Part shown: in pieces, positions 41,691 through 51,533 of the stretch
Position numbering within the stretch: position 1 is the first letter of the stretch
How the letters are laid out: each line of letters opens with the position of its first letter
Position numbers and translations under genes: made by a program
Notes under the pieces: generated by a model
Seen by the model: the letters and a program-made list of their open reading frames with translations, nothing else
Databases searched by the model: none
What the model was told of the DNA's origin: nothing
Source of the DNA: Streptomyces gilvus
Lineage (GTDB): Bacteria > Actinomycetota > Actinomycetes > Streptomycetales > Streptomycetaceae
Length of the DNA: 64,000 bases
Assembly (NCBI RefSeq): GCF_022513565.1
Contig: NZ_JAKWBE010000029.1
Location: forward strand, 48,993-112,992
Direction: 5' to 3'

Positions 41691-42371
41691 GTGAACGACT
41701 TCCCCGGCAGCGGCCTGTACGACCGCACGCGCGCCGAGTACGCGGGTCCCGTCGCCGAGTCCCGCTACGTGATCCCCCGCTTCGTCGAGCGCACCTCGCA
41801 GGGCATCCGCGAGTACGACCCGTACGCGAAGCTCTTCGAGGAGCGCGTGATCTTCCTCGGCGTGCAGATCGACGACGCCTCCGCCAACGACGTCATGGCG
41901 CAGCTGCTGTGCCTGGAGTCGATGGACCCCGACCGGGACATCTCGGTCTACATCAACAGCCCCGGCGGCTCCTTCACGGCGCTCACCGCGATCTACGACA
42001 CGATGCAGTTCGTGAAGCCCGACATCCAGACGGTCTGCATGGGCCAGGCGGCCTCCGCCGCCGCGGTCCTGCTGGCCGCCGGTTCGCCGGGCAAGCGCAT
42101 GGCGCTGCCCAACGCCCGCGTGCTGATCCACCAGCCCTACAGCGAGACGGGCCGCGGTCAGGTCTCCGACCTGGAGATCGCCGCCAACGAGATCCTCCGT
42201 ATGCGCTCGCAGCTGGAGGAGATGCTGGCCAAGCACTCGACCACGCCGATCGAGAAGATCCGCGAGGACATCGAGCGCGACAAGATCCTCACGGCCGAGG
42301 ACGCGCTGTCGTACGGCCTGATCGACCAGATCATCTCCACCCGGAAGATGAACAACGCGGCCGTCCGCTGA
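41691..42371 (+). CDS. clpP2: ATP-dependent Clp protease proteolytic subunit ClpP2
   Basis: 226-aa ClpP paralogue, 51 nt after clpP1. Catalytic Ser in GQAASAAAVLLA, His in LIHQPYSE, Asp near EDIERDKIL. The N-terminal extension (about 35 residues, SRYVIPRFVERTSQGIREYDPY) is longer than in ClpP1 and is normal for actinobacterial ClpP2, where it is processed. GTG 41691 has AGGAG upstream. It forms a mixed ClpP1P2 complex. Confidence 0.96.
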   Translation: MNDFPGSGLYDRTRAEYAGPVAESRYVIPRFVERTSQGIREYDPYAKLFEERVIFLGVQIDDASANDVMAQLLCLESMDPDRDISVYINSPGGSFTALTAIYDTMQFVKPDIQTVCMGQAASAAAVLLAAGSPGKRMALPNARVLIHQPYSETGRGQVSDLEIAANEILRMRSQLEEMLAKHSTTPIEKIREDIERDKILTAEDALSYGLIDQIISTRKMNNAAVR

Positions 42372-42404
42372 CACAGAAGCGGGCGGACGCTGTATCGTCT
42401 GCCG

Positions 42405-42465
42405 CCCCTTGGCACGGTTGGTGTGCTTTGACACGCTGCACGTCACAGTGAACCGCGCCAAGGGG
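42405..42465 (+). promoter_or_regulatory. Long-range inverted repeat in the clpX leader region
   Basis: CCCCTTGGC (42405-42413) and GCCAAGGGG (42457-42465) can pair across 43 nt. The enclosed part contains TTTGACAC (42427-42434), a possible -35, and GGGCCC...GGGCCC follows. It may be a clpP2 terminator variant or a structured clpX leader. Confidence 0.4.
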
Positions 42466-42559
42466 GGCCCGAACGGGGGGCCCGGCAAGGTACCGTCGGA
42501 ATAGGCAGCACCAGGAGCCGCTGGATCCAGGCGTCTCCCAGGCGAAGGGGAAGCACACC

Positions 42560-43846
<1,287 letters not shown>

Positions 43847-43860
43847 CGGCACGGACACCC

Positions 43861-43894
43861 GAAGGGGCCCCGGTCAACCGACCGGGGCCCCTTC
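43861..43894. terminator. Bidirectional terminator after clpX
   Basis: GAAGGGGCCCCGGTC (43861-43875), loop AACC, GACCGGGGCCCCTTC (43880-43894): a perfect 15-bp stem between convergent genes. Confidence 0.92.
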
Positions 43895-43917
43895 GCAGTT
43901 GATCCGCCCGCCGCCCG

Positions 43918-44892
43918 TCAGGCCTTGACGCGGACGTCGTTGCGGAGCTTGGCCGCCAGCGCCGCCGTGTCGTCGACCGACGCGGCCGAGCCGGTGGTGA
44001 GGGAGGCGAGGCTGAAGCTCGTGACGTCGGCGACCGTGCTGTGGTCGCCCCAGATGCAGATCGGCATCTCGAAGGTCTTCGGGGCACCCGCGCTCGTCGA
44101 CGAGGTGCCGTCGTTCTCGAACTGCGCCACCTGGCATTTCATGATGCCGTTGGCCAAGCCCGCCGGGTGCACCACCTGCGGGCTGCCGAGCAGCTTGCCC
44201 TTGGTGGTCTTGTCCTTCGTCGCCTCGGACTTGATCTTCGCGAACATGGCGTCGACGACCGCCTCCGGGTCGTCGATCGTGCCGTAGACGCCACCGAAGG
44301 TCAGGTTCGACTGTGACAGCCCGCTGCCCTTCGTGTACCCCGCGCTGACGTCCTGCGGGTTCTTCACGCCCCACTTCTCGAAGTCGGCCTTGTCGTCGTC
44401 GCTGAACGAGTCCGAGCTGTCGGCGCTGTTCGACTTCTTGTAGGTGCCGCTGATGATGGTCGCCGGAGTCGTCAGCTTGTGCGCGCCGTCGTCCGGGATG
44501 CCGCCGCCACCGCTGCCGCTGCTCCCGCCGATCACCAAGTACGCGCCGACACCGATCGCCGCCACGACCGCCACCGCGCCGATGATCAGCCCCGTCTTCT
44601 TCTTGCCGCCGCCGGGCGCGGGCGGCTGCGGGACGGTGTTGTAGGGCTGCTGCCCGTACGGAGGCTGACCGTAGGGCGGCTGCGGCTGGCCGTACGGGTT
44701 CTGCTGCGGCGGCACACCCTGCGGGGGCTGCTGCGGGTAGCCGTACCCCGGCTGGGGGGCCGGGGGCTGCTGGGGATAGCCGTAGCCGGGCTGGGGCGCC
44801 TGCGGCGGCTGCTGGCCGTAGGGCCCCGGCTGACCGTACGGCCCGGGCTGCTGGGGCTGCCCGCCGTACGGGCCCGGCTGGTTGTAACTCAT
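43918..44892 (-). CDS. Single-pass membrane protein with PYGQPQ/GYGYPQQ-rich N-terminus
   Basis: 324-aa protein. The first 105 or so residues are a Pro/Gln/Gly/Tyr-rich, disordered, repetitive region (repeats of GPYGQ, PQPGYGYPQQPP). A basic KKK and one transmembrane helix (GLIIGAVAVVAAIGVGAYLVI) follow, then a Gly/Ser linker and a 170-residue extracellular domain with a likely disulfide pair (IMKCQVAQF and MPICIWGDHS). This layout is common for Streptomyces surface proteins of unknown role. ATG 44892 has GGAGGGG upstream. It is divergent from valS. Confidence 0.78.
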   Translation of the reverse strand: MSYNQPGPYGGQPQQPGPYGQPGPYGQQPPQAPQPGYGYPQQPPAPQPGYGYPQQPPQGVPPQQNPYGQPQPPYGQPPYGQQPYNTVPQPPAPGGGKKKTGLIIGAVAVVAAIGVGAYLVIGGSSGSGGGGIPDDGAHKLTTPATIISGTYKKSNSADSSDSFSDDDKADFEKWGVKNPQDVSAGYTKGSGLSQSNLTFGGVYGTIDDPEAVVDAMFAKIKSEATKDKTTKGKLLGSPQVVHPAGLANGIMKCQVAQFENDGTSSTSAGAPKTFEMPICIWGDHSTVADVTSFSLASLTTGSAASVDDTAALAAKLRNDVRVKA

Positions 44893-45017
44893 TTCTGGGT
44901 TCCCCTCCAGAATCTTTATGTGGTGCCGACATCCTGGCGCAGGCACAGACGGCGCACCCCATCGGGGCCCCTACCGTTACAGAGCAAACACGTTTCGGGA
45001 CACACCCGCGACACCCC

Positions 45018-45030
45018 TAAACTGACCCCG
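45018..45030 (+). promoter_or_regulatory. -10 element giving a leaderless valS transcript
   Basis: TAAACT (45018-45023) ends 6 nt before GTG 45030 and there is no Shine-Dalgarno sequence. A weak -35 (TTTCGG) may lie at 44993-44998. I see no T-box leader. Confidence 0.55.
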
Positions 45031-47654
45031 TGACCGAGAACGCTCAGCAGCAGCCTTCAGCGCCCAACACCGAACTGCCGACCCAGTACGCGCCGGCCGA
45101 GGTAGAGGAGACGCTGTACGACCGCTGGGTAGACCGGGGTTACTTCGCCGCCGACGCGAAGAGCGACAAGCCCGCGTACACCATCGTCATCCCGCCGCCG
45201 AACGTCACCGGCTCGCTCCACCTGGGCCACGCCTTCCAGCACACGCTCATGGACGCCCTCACCCGCCGCAAGCGCATGCAGGGCTTCGAGGCGCTGTGGC
45301 TGCCCGGCATGGACCACGCCGGCATCGCCACCCAGAACAAGGTCGAGCAGCAGCTCGCCGAGGAGGGCAAGTCCCGCCAGGACCTCGGCCGCGAGGAGTT
45401 CGTCGACCGCGTCTGGCAGTGGAAGGAGGAGTACGGCGGCAAGATCCTCGGCCAGATGCGCCGCCTCGGCGACGGCGTCGACTGGGACCGCGAGCGGTTC
45501 ACCATGGACGAGGGCCTGTCCAAGGCTGTCCAGACGATCTTCAAGAAGCTCTACGAGGACGAGCTGATCTACCGCGCCGAGCGCATCATCAACTGGTGCC
45601 CGCGCTGTCTGACGGCCATCTCGGACATCGAGGTGGAGTACCAGGAGGACGACGGCGAGCTCGTCTCCATCAAGTACGGCGAGGGGGAGGAGACCCTGGT
45701 CGTCGCCACCACCCGTGCCGAGACGATGCTGGGCGACACCGCTGTCGCCGTCCACCCCGACGACGAGCGCTACCGGCACCTCGTCGGCAAGCGCATCAAG
45801 CTCCCGCTGACCGACCGCACCATCCCCGTCGTCGCCGACACGCACGTCGATCCCGAGTTCGGCACGGGCGCCGTCAAGGTGACCCCGGCCCACGACCCGA
45901 ACGACTTCGCGATCGGCCAGCGCCATGACCTCGAGTCCATCACGGTGATGGACGAGCGCGCGGTCATCACCGTCCACGGTCCCTTCCAAGGCCTGGACCG
46001 CTTCGAGGCGCGCTCCGCGATCGTCGCGGCGCTGCGCTCGCAGGGCCGGATCGTCGCCGAGAAGCGGCCGTACGTCCACAGCGTCGGCCACTGCTCCCGC
46101 TGCGAGACCACCATCGAGCCGCGTCTGTCGATGCAGTGGTGGGTCAAGGTCGGGCCGCTCGCGCAGGCCGCCGGTGACGCGGTCCGCGACGGACGCGTCG
46201 CCATCCACCCGGCGGACATGTCGAAGCGGTACTTCGACTGGGTCGACAACATGCACGACTGGTGCATCTCACGGCAGTTGTGGTGGGGCCACCGCATCCC
46301 GGTCTGGTACGGCCCCGAGGGCGAGGTCGTCTGCGTCGGACCGGACGAGGAGCCGCCCGGCGGCGAGGGCTGGACGCAGGACAGCGACGTCCTCGACACC
46401 TGGTTCTCCTCCGGCCTGTGGCCGTTCTCCACGCTCGGCTGGCCCGAACAGACCGAGGACCTGCGGAAGTTCTACCCGACCGACGTCCTGCTGACCGGCC
46501 ACGACATCATCTTCTTCTGGGTCGCCAGGATGATGATGTTCGGCCTCTACGCCATGGACGGCGAGGTCCCCTTCCGCACCATCGCGCTGACCGGCCTGGT
46601 CCGCGACGAGCGCGGCAAGAAGATGTCGAAGTCCTTCGGCAACGTCGTGGACCCGCTCGACTGGATGGACAAGTACGGTTCCGACGCCGTCCGCTTCACC
46701 CTGGCCCGCGGCGCCAACCCCGGCACCGACGTCCCCATCGGCGAGGAGTGGGTCCAGGCGTCGAGGAACTTCGCCAACAAGATCTGGAACGCGACCCGCT
46801 TCGCGCTGATCAACGGCGCCACGATCGAGGGCCCGCTGCCGGCGCCGTCCGCGATGTCGGCGACGGACCGCTGGATCCTCTCCCGCCTCAACAAGACGGT
46901 CGCGCAGGTCGACGCGTTCTACGACGACTTCCAGTTCGCCAAGCTCAGCGACGCCCTCTTCCACTTCGCCTGGGACGAGGTCTTCGACTGGTACGTCGAG
47001 CTGTCCAAGACGACGTTCCAGGCGGGCGGCGAGGCGGCCGAGGTCTCCAAGCGCGTCCTCGGTGAGGTCCTCGACGTCACCCTCAAGCTGCTGCACCCGG
47101 TCGTCCCGTTCGTCACGGAGACCCTCTGGACCACCCTCACGGGCGGCGAGTCGGTCGTGATCGCGGAATGGCCGAAGGACAGCGGCTTCCGGGACGCGGA
47201 CGCCGAACGCGAGCTGGAGGCACTCCAGTCGGTGATCACCGAGGTGCGCCGCTTCCGTCACGACCAGGGCCTGCAGCCGGGCCAGCGCGTCCCGGCCCGC
47301 CTGACCCTCGACGGCACGGCCCTCGCCCCGCACGAGGCGGCCATCCGGCAGCTGCTGCGCCTTCAGCCAGAGGGCGAGGCCTTCACCGCGACGGCGACCC
47401 TGCCGGTCGCCGGCGCCGAGGTCGCCCTCGACCTCTCCGGCACGATCGACGTGGCCGCCGAGCGCAAGCGCCTCGCCAAGGACCTCGCGGCGGCGGAGAA
47501 AGAGAAGGCCCAGGCGAACGCCAAGCTCGGCAACGAGGCGTTCCTGTCGAAGGCCCCGGACAACGTGGTGGAGAAGATCCGCACCCGCCTGGCCAAGGCG
47601 GAGGAGGACATCACGAGGATCCAGGCCCAGCTGGACCGGCTGCCGTCCGCCTGA
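45030..47654 (+). CDS. valS: Valyl-tRNA synthetase
   Basis: 874-aa class I aminoacyl-tRNA synthetase charging tRNA-Val. The ATP-site HIGH motif is HLGH (64-67) and KMSKS is at 531-535. The CP1 editing domain (VVATTRAETMLGDTAVAVHPDD) hydrolyses mischarged Thr-tRNA. A C-terminal coiled coil rich in Ala/Lys/Glu (ERKRLAKDLAAAEKEKAQANAKL...) is typical of ValS. It appears to be transcribed leaderless from GTG 45030. Confidence 0.97.
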   Translation: MTENAQQQPSAPNTELPTQYAPAEVEETLYDRWVDRGYFAADAKSDKPAYTIVIPPPNVTGSLHLGHAFQHTLMDALTRRKRMQGFEALWLPGMDHAGIATQNKVEQQLAEEGKSRQDLGREEFVDRVWQWKEEYGGKILGQMRRLGDGVDWDRERFTMDEGLSKAVQTIFKKLYEDELIYRAERIINWCPRCLTAISDIEVEYQEDDGELVSIKYGEGEETLVVATTRAETMLGDTAVAVHPDDERYRHLVGKRIKLPLTDRTIPVVADTHVDPEFGTGAVKVTPAHDPNDFAIGQRHDLESITVMDERAVITVHGPFQGLDRFEARSAIVAALRSQGRIVAEKRPYVHSVGHCSRCETTIEPRLSMQWWVKVGPLAQAAGDAVRDGRVAIHPADMSKRYFDWVDNMHDWCISRQLWWGHRIPVWYGPEGEVVCVGPDEEPPGGEGWTQDSDVLDTWFSSGLWPFSTLGWPEQTEDLRKFYPTDVLLTGHDIIFFWVARMMMFGLYAMDGEVPFRTIALTGLVRDERGKKMSKSFGNVVDPLDWMDKYGSDAVRFTLARGANPGTDVPIGEEWVQASRNFANKIWNATRFALINGATIEGPLPAPSAMSATDRWILSRLNKTVAQVDAFYDDFQFAKLSDALFHFAWDEVFDWYVELSKTTFQAGGEAAEVSKRVLGEVLDVTLKLLHPVVPFVTETLWTTLTGGESVVIAEWPKDSGFRDADAERELEALQSVITEVRRFRHDQGLQPGQRVPARLTLDGTALAPHEAAIRQLLRLQPEGEAFTATATLPVAGAEVALDLSGTIDVAAERKRLAKDLAAAEKEKAQANAKLGNEAFLSKAPDNVVEKIRTRLAKAEEDITRIQAQLDRLPSA

Positions 47655-47670
47655 GGACCCCGCCCGCGTC

Positions 47671-47706
47671 GAAGGCCCCCGGAAACGTCCAGTTCCGGGG
47701 GCCTTC
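47671..47706. terminator. Terminator after valS
   Basis: GAAGGCCCCCGGAA (47671-47684), loop ACGTCCAG, TTCCGGGGGCCTTC (47693-47706): a perfect 14-bp stem. Confidence 0.88.
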
Positions 47707-47731
47707 GCCTACGTCTGTCAGTCCCGCTCCG

Positions 47732-47744
47732 TAGACTGGCCCCG
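47732..47744 (+). promoter_or_regulatory. -10 element giving a leaderless folC transcript
   Basis: TAGACT (47732-47737) ends 6 nt before GTG 47744, without a ribosome site. The valS terminator lies just upstream, so folC needs this promoter. Confidence 0.55.
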
Positions 47745-49228
47745 TGAGTGACAGCGACCCCTTCGACGAGATCGTCGCGGCCGAGACCGACCGGGACCCC
47801 GATCTCGCGGCCATCGAGGCCGGCAGCCGCACCCTGCGCACCCAGGGCGGCCGGCCGCAGGCCGATGTGCCCGCCCGCCCCGAGGACCCGGAGCTCGACA
47901 AGGCTCTGCGCGAGGTCGAGGCGGAGCTGGCGACCCGCTGGGGCGAGACCAAGCTGGAGCCGTCGGTCACCCGCATCTCCGCGCTGATGGACGTCCTGGG
48001 CGAGCCGCAGCGCTCGTACCCCTCGATCCACATCACCGGCACCAACGGCAAGACCTCGACCGCCCGCATGATCGAGGCCCTCCTCGGCGCCTTCGAGCTG
48101 CGCACGGGCCGCTACACCTCCCCGCACGTCCAGTCGATCACCGAGCGGATCAGCCTGGACGGCGCCCCGATCTCCGCCGAGCGCTTCATCGAGACGTACC
48201 AGGACATCAAGCCGTACGTCGAGATGGTCGACGGACAGCAGGAGTACCGGCTGTCCTTCTTCGAGGTGCTGACCGGCATGGCGTACGCGGCCTTCGCGGA
48301 CGCCCCGGTGGACGTCGCCGTCGTCGAGGTCGGCATGGGCGGCTCCTGGGACGCCACGAACGTCATTGACGGTGACGTCGCCGTCATCACCCCCATCGAC
48401 CTCGACCACACCGACCGGCTCGGCGAGACGCCCGCCGCGATCGCCGGCGAGAAGTCCGGCATCATCAAGCAGGACGCGACGGTCATCCTCGCCCAGCAGC
48501 CGGTGGACGCGGCGCAGGTGCTGCTGAAGAAGGCCGTCGAGGTGGACGCGACCGTGGCCCGCGAGGGCCTGGAGTTCGGCGTGGTCGCCCGTCAGGTGGC
48601 CGTCGGCGGCCAGCTGCTCACCCTGCGCGGCCTCGGCGGCGAGTACGACGAGGTCTACCTGCCGCTGCACGGCCCCTACCAGGCGCACAACGCCGCGGTG
48701 GCGCTCGCCGCCGTGGAGGCGTTCTTCGGCGTGGGCTCGCAGCGCCCCGAGCCCCTGGACATCGACACGGTCCGCAAGGCCTTCGCGTCCGTGACCTCGC
48801 CGGGCCGCCTGGAGGTCGTACGGCGCTCCCCGACCGTCGTCCTGGACGCCGCGCACAACCCGGCGGGCGCCCGGGCCACCGCCGAGGCGGTCGGTGAGGC
48901 CTTCGACTTCAGCCGGCTGATCGGGGTGGTCGGGGCGAGCGGCGACAAGAACGTGCGGGGCCTGCTGGAGGCCTTCGAGCCGCTCTTCGCCGAGGTCGTC
49001 GTCACCCAGAACTCCAGCCATCGCGCCATGGACGCCGACGAGCTGGCCGCGATCGCCGTCGAGGTGTTCGGCGAGGACCGCGTCCAGGTCGAGCCGCGGC
49101 TGCCGGACGCGCTGGAGGCGGCGATCACGCTGGCCGAGGAGGAGGGCGAGTTCGCCGGCGGCGGTGTGCTCGTCACGGGCTCCGTCATCACCGTGGGCGA
49201 GGCCCGACTGCTGCTGGGGAGGGGCTGA
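47744..49228 (+). CDS. folC: Folylpolyglutamate synthase / dihydrofolate synthase
   Basis: 494-aa Mur-ligase-fold enzyme adding glutamate to dihydropteroate and to folates. The P-loop is GTNGKT (99-104) within SIHITGTNGKTSTARMIEALL. The Mg/ATP region VVEVGMGGSWDATNVI and the folate site around TPIDLDHTDRLGETPAAIAGEKSGIIK are present. The first 80 or so residues before the fold, acidic and variable, are longer than in enteric FolC. It forms a tight operon with the next gene (4 nt). Confidence 0.95.
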   Translation: MSDSDPFDEIVAAETDRDPDLAAIEAGSRTLRTQGGRPQADVPARPEDPELDKALREVEAELATRWGETKLEPSVTRISALMDVLGEPQRSYPSIHITGTNGKTSTARMIEALLGAFELRTGRYTSPHVQSITERISLDGAPISAERFIETYQDIKPYVEMVDGQQEYRLSFFEVLTGMAYAAFADAPVDVAVVEVGMGGSWDATNVIDGDVAVITPIDLDHTDRLGETPAAIAGEKSGIIKQDATVILAQQPVDAAQVLLKKAVEVDATVAREGLEFGVVARQVAVGGQLLTLRGLGGEYDEVYLPLHGPYQAHNAAVALAAVEAFFGVGSQRPEPLDIDTVRKAFASVTSPGRLEVVRRSPTVVLDAAHNPAGARATAEAVGEAFDFSRLIGVVGASGDKNVRGLLEAFEPLFAEVVVTQNSSHRAMDADELAAIAVEVFGEDRVQVEPRLPDALEAAITLAEEEGEFAGGGVLVTGSVITVGEARLLLGRG

Positions 49229-49232
49229 CCGA

Positions 49233-49637
49233 GTGCGTACGCTCTGTGCTTCCACGCTGATCGGCGAGTTCTTCGTGATCGGCTTCGCGGGACTGGTCGC
49301 CATGAAGCACCCCGACCTGTCCATGGGGACGGTCTGGACGGTCAGCGGCATCGCGATGTTCCTGTGCCTGCTGCTGTGCGGCCTGGTGACCCGGCCGGGC
49401 GGCATCGCCTTCGGCTGGGCGCTCCAGGCCGCGCTGATCGCCTCCGGCTTCATCGTCCCGACGATGTTCTTCCTCGGCGCGGTCTTCGCGGCCCTGTGGT
49501 GGGCCTCGGTGCACTACGGCCGCAAGATCGACGAGGCGAAGGCGAGATTCGCCGCGCAGGAGTCCGACGCCCCGCCCTCCGGCGCCTCCGCACCCAGCTC
49601 CTCGACCCCCGGCTCCTCCACACCTGACGCTGTGTGA
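49233..49637 (+). CDS. DUF4233 small membrane protein
   Basis: 134-aa protein with four hydrophobic segments (TLIGEFFVIGFAGLVAM, TVSGIAMFLCLLLCGLV, AFGWALQAALIASGFIV, MFFLGAVFAALWWASVHYG) and a Ser/Pro-rich cytoplasmic tail. It corresponds to the DUF4233 family that regularly sits between folC and ndk in actinobacteria. GTG 49233, 4 nt after the folC stop, with AGGGG upstream inside folC, is the likely start. Function unknown. Confidence 0.85.
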   Translation: MRTLCASTLIGEFFVIGFAGLVAMKHPDLSMGTVWTVSGIAMFLCLLLCGLVTRPGGIAFGWALQAALIASGFIVPTMFFLGAVFAALWWASVHYGRKIDEAKARFAAQESDAPPSGASAPSSSTPGSSTPDAV

Positions 49638-49664
49638 CAGGGCCCCGGACACGCCCTGTAATCT
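49634..49664 (+). promoter_or_regulatory. Promoter of ndk
   Basis: GTGACA (49634-49639) and TAATCT (49659-49664) with a 19-nt spacer. The -35 overlaps the end of the DUF4233 gene. The predicted leader before ndk is about 33 nt. Confidence 0.55.
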
Positions 49665-49703
49665 TCGAACACAGCGCCCCCGTACAGATCAATAGGAGCC
49701 GTC

Positions 49704-50117
49704 GTGACCCAGCGCACCCTCGTCCTGCTCAAGCCCGACGCAGTCCGCCGCGGCCTGACCGGCGAGATCATCAGCCGCATCGAGCGCAAGGCCGGCTGGC
49801 AGATCACCGCGCTGGAGCTGCGCACGCTGGACCAGGACACGCTGGAGCAGCACTACGGCGAGCACAAGGGCAAGCCCTTCTACGAGCCGCTGGTTCAGTT
49901 CATGGCCTCCGGGCCGGTCGTCGCCCTGATCGTCGAGGGTGAGCGGGTCATCGAGGGCGTGCGCGCGCTGGCCGGTCCGACCGACCCGATCGCCGCCGCC
50001 CCCGGCTCCATCCGCGGCGACTTCGGCGTCATCGTCCGGGAGAACCTGATCCACGCGTCCGACTCCGAGGAGTCCGCGGAGCGCGAGGTGAAGATCTTCT
50101 TCCCGGGCCGCGCGTAA
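49704..50117 (+). CDS. ndk: Nucleoside diphosphate kinase
   Basis: 137-aa enzyme that balances NTP pools by ping-pong phosphate transfer. The phospho-accepting His is in NLIHASDSEESAE near residue 117. The N-terminal TQRTLVLLKPDAVRRGL and the GPTDPIAAAPGSIRGDFG loop are diagnostic. GTG 49704 has AGGAG upstream. Length is normal. Confidence 0.97.
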   Translation: MTQRTLVLLKPDAVRRGLTGEIISRIERKAGWQITALELRTLDQDTLEQHYGEHKGKPFYEPLVQFMASGPVVALIVEGERVIEGVRALAGPTDPIAAAPGSIRGDFGVIVRENLIHASDSEESAEREVKIFFPGRA

Positions 50118-50371
50118 CCCCCGAGGCAGCACGTCGGGAAGTTCGGTGTATTGTCCCCGGACTTCCTGCATATGCACCGGCGATCGAGGGAACGAGTGCC
50201 CCCGAACGCCCGTCTCCACAAGCGGAGCCGCGCATCATCTGCTGACAATGGCGAAGACCCTCCCGCAGTGTTCGCGAAGGCGCGTCTACGATGGAAGCCT
50301 TCACGTCACAGCACCCACTTCGCCGACCTGAAATGCCCTCAAAAGCTCCCAGGAAGGCCAGACGAATCCTG
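50118..50371. other. Intergenic region before mreB
   Basis: 254 bp. TACGAT (50287-50292) could be a -10, but I find no matching -35. A frame into mreB is open from 50291 without a ribosome site. No other element is clear. Confidence 0.35.
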
Positions 50372-51403
50372 ATGGGGAACTCAATGTCGTTCATCGGCCG
50401 TGACATGGCTGTCGACCTCGGGACCGCCAACACGCTGGTGTACGTCAGGGGTCGCGGGATCGTACTCAACGAGCCGTCCGTCGTCGCGATCAACACGAAC
50501 ACCGGTGGAATTCTCGCGGTCGGCGCGGAGGCGAAGAAGATGATCGGGCGCACGCCCGGCAACATCGTCGCCGTGCGACCGCTGAAGGACGGTGTGATCG
50601 CCGACTTCGAGATCACCGAGCGGATGCTCCGCTACTTCATCCTGAAGATCCACAAGCGGCGGTATCTGGCCCGTCCGCGGGTCGTCGTCTGCGTGCCCTC
50701 GGGCATCACCGGCGTCGAGCGCCGCGCCGTCATCGAGGCGTCGTCCCAGGCCGGCGCCCGCCAGGTGCACATCATCGAGGAGCCCATGGCCGCGGCCATC
50801 GGCTCCGGCCTGCCGGTCCACGAGGCCACGGGCAACATGGTGGTGGACATCGGCGGCGGCACCACGGAGGTCGCGGTCATCTCGCTCGGCGGCATCGTCA
50901 CCGCCCAGTCCATCCGCGTCGCCGGCGACGAACTGGACAACGCGATCATCCAGCACATCAAGAAGGAGTACTCCCTCCTCCTCGGTGAGCGGACGGCCGA
51001 GCAGATCAAGATCACGATCGGTTCGGCGTACGACCTGGACTCCGACGAGCACACCGAAATCCGCGGCCGGGACCTCGTCTCCGGACTGCCCAAGACCGTC
51101 GTCATCTCGGCCGCCGAAGTGCGCAAGGCGATCGAGGAGCCGGTCAACGCCATCGTCGACGCCGTCAAGACGACCCTCGACAAGTGCCCGCCGGAGCTGT
51201 CCGGCGACATCATGGACCGGGGGATCGTCCTCACCGGCGGCGGCGCGCTGCTGCGCGGACTTGACGAGAGGCTTCGCCGCGAGACCGGCATGCCGATCCA
51301 CATCGCCGAGGACCCGCTGGACAGCGTGGCGCTCGGCTCCGGCAAGTGCGTCGAGGAGTTCGAGGCGCTCCAGCAGGTCCTGGACGCCCAGCCGCGCAGA
51401 TGA
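50372..51403 (+). CDS. mreB: Actin-like rod-shape/spore-wall protein MreB
   Basis: 343-aa bacterial actin. The phosphate-1 loop is DLGTANTLVYV, phosphate-2 is MVVDIGGGTTEVAVISLGG, and the adenosine motif is IVLTGGGALLRGLDERL. In Streptomyces MreB supports spore-wall assembly rather than rod shape. I chose ATG 50372 (MGNSMSFIGRDM) from similarity to the S. coelicolor protein as I recall it; ATG 50384 has the better-placed GGGGA and is a real alternative. First gene of the mreBCD-PBP2-rodA cluster. Confidence 0.96.
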   Translation: MGNSMSFIGRDMAVDLGTANTLVYVRGRGIVLNEPSVVAINTNTGGILAVGAEAKKMIGRTPGNIVAVRPLKDGVIADFEITERMLRYFILKIHKRRYLARPRVVVCVPSGITGVERRAVIEASSQAGARQVHIIEEPMAAAIGSGLPVHEATGNMVVDIGGGTTEVAVISLGGIVTAQSIRVAGDELDNAIIQHIKKEYSLLLGERTAEQIKITIGSAYDLDSDEHTEIRGRDLVSGLPKTVVISAAEVRKAIEEPVNAIVDAVKTTLDKCPPELSGDIMDRGIVLTGGGALLRGLDERLRRETGMPIHIAEDPLDSVALGSGKCVEEFEALQQVLDAQPRR

Positions 51404-51418
51404 CGTAACTCTTCGGTT

Positions 51419-51452
51419 CCGCCGTACGAGATGATCTCCTCTCGTGCGGCGG
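51419..51452 (+). terminator. Hairpin between mreB and mreC
   Basis: CCGCCGTACGAGA (51419-51431) and TCTCGTGCGGCGG (51440-51452) form a 13-bp stem with one G-U pair, followed by no T-run. It may be a partial terminator lowering expression of the downstream mre genes relative to mreB, an arrangement consistent with MreB being needed in excess. Confidence 0.6.
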
Positions 51453-51533
51453 ATCGTCGATATAGAGGCATAAGCTCACCCATAAGCCTCAACAGGCCTC
51501 AGCTCACGCATACCTGAACACCCGCACATTCCT

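Noticed and set aside
44900..45029. T-box riboswitch before valS
   Set aside because: The -10 element directly abuts the start codon, leaving no leader for a T-box, and I see no T-box consensus.
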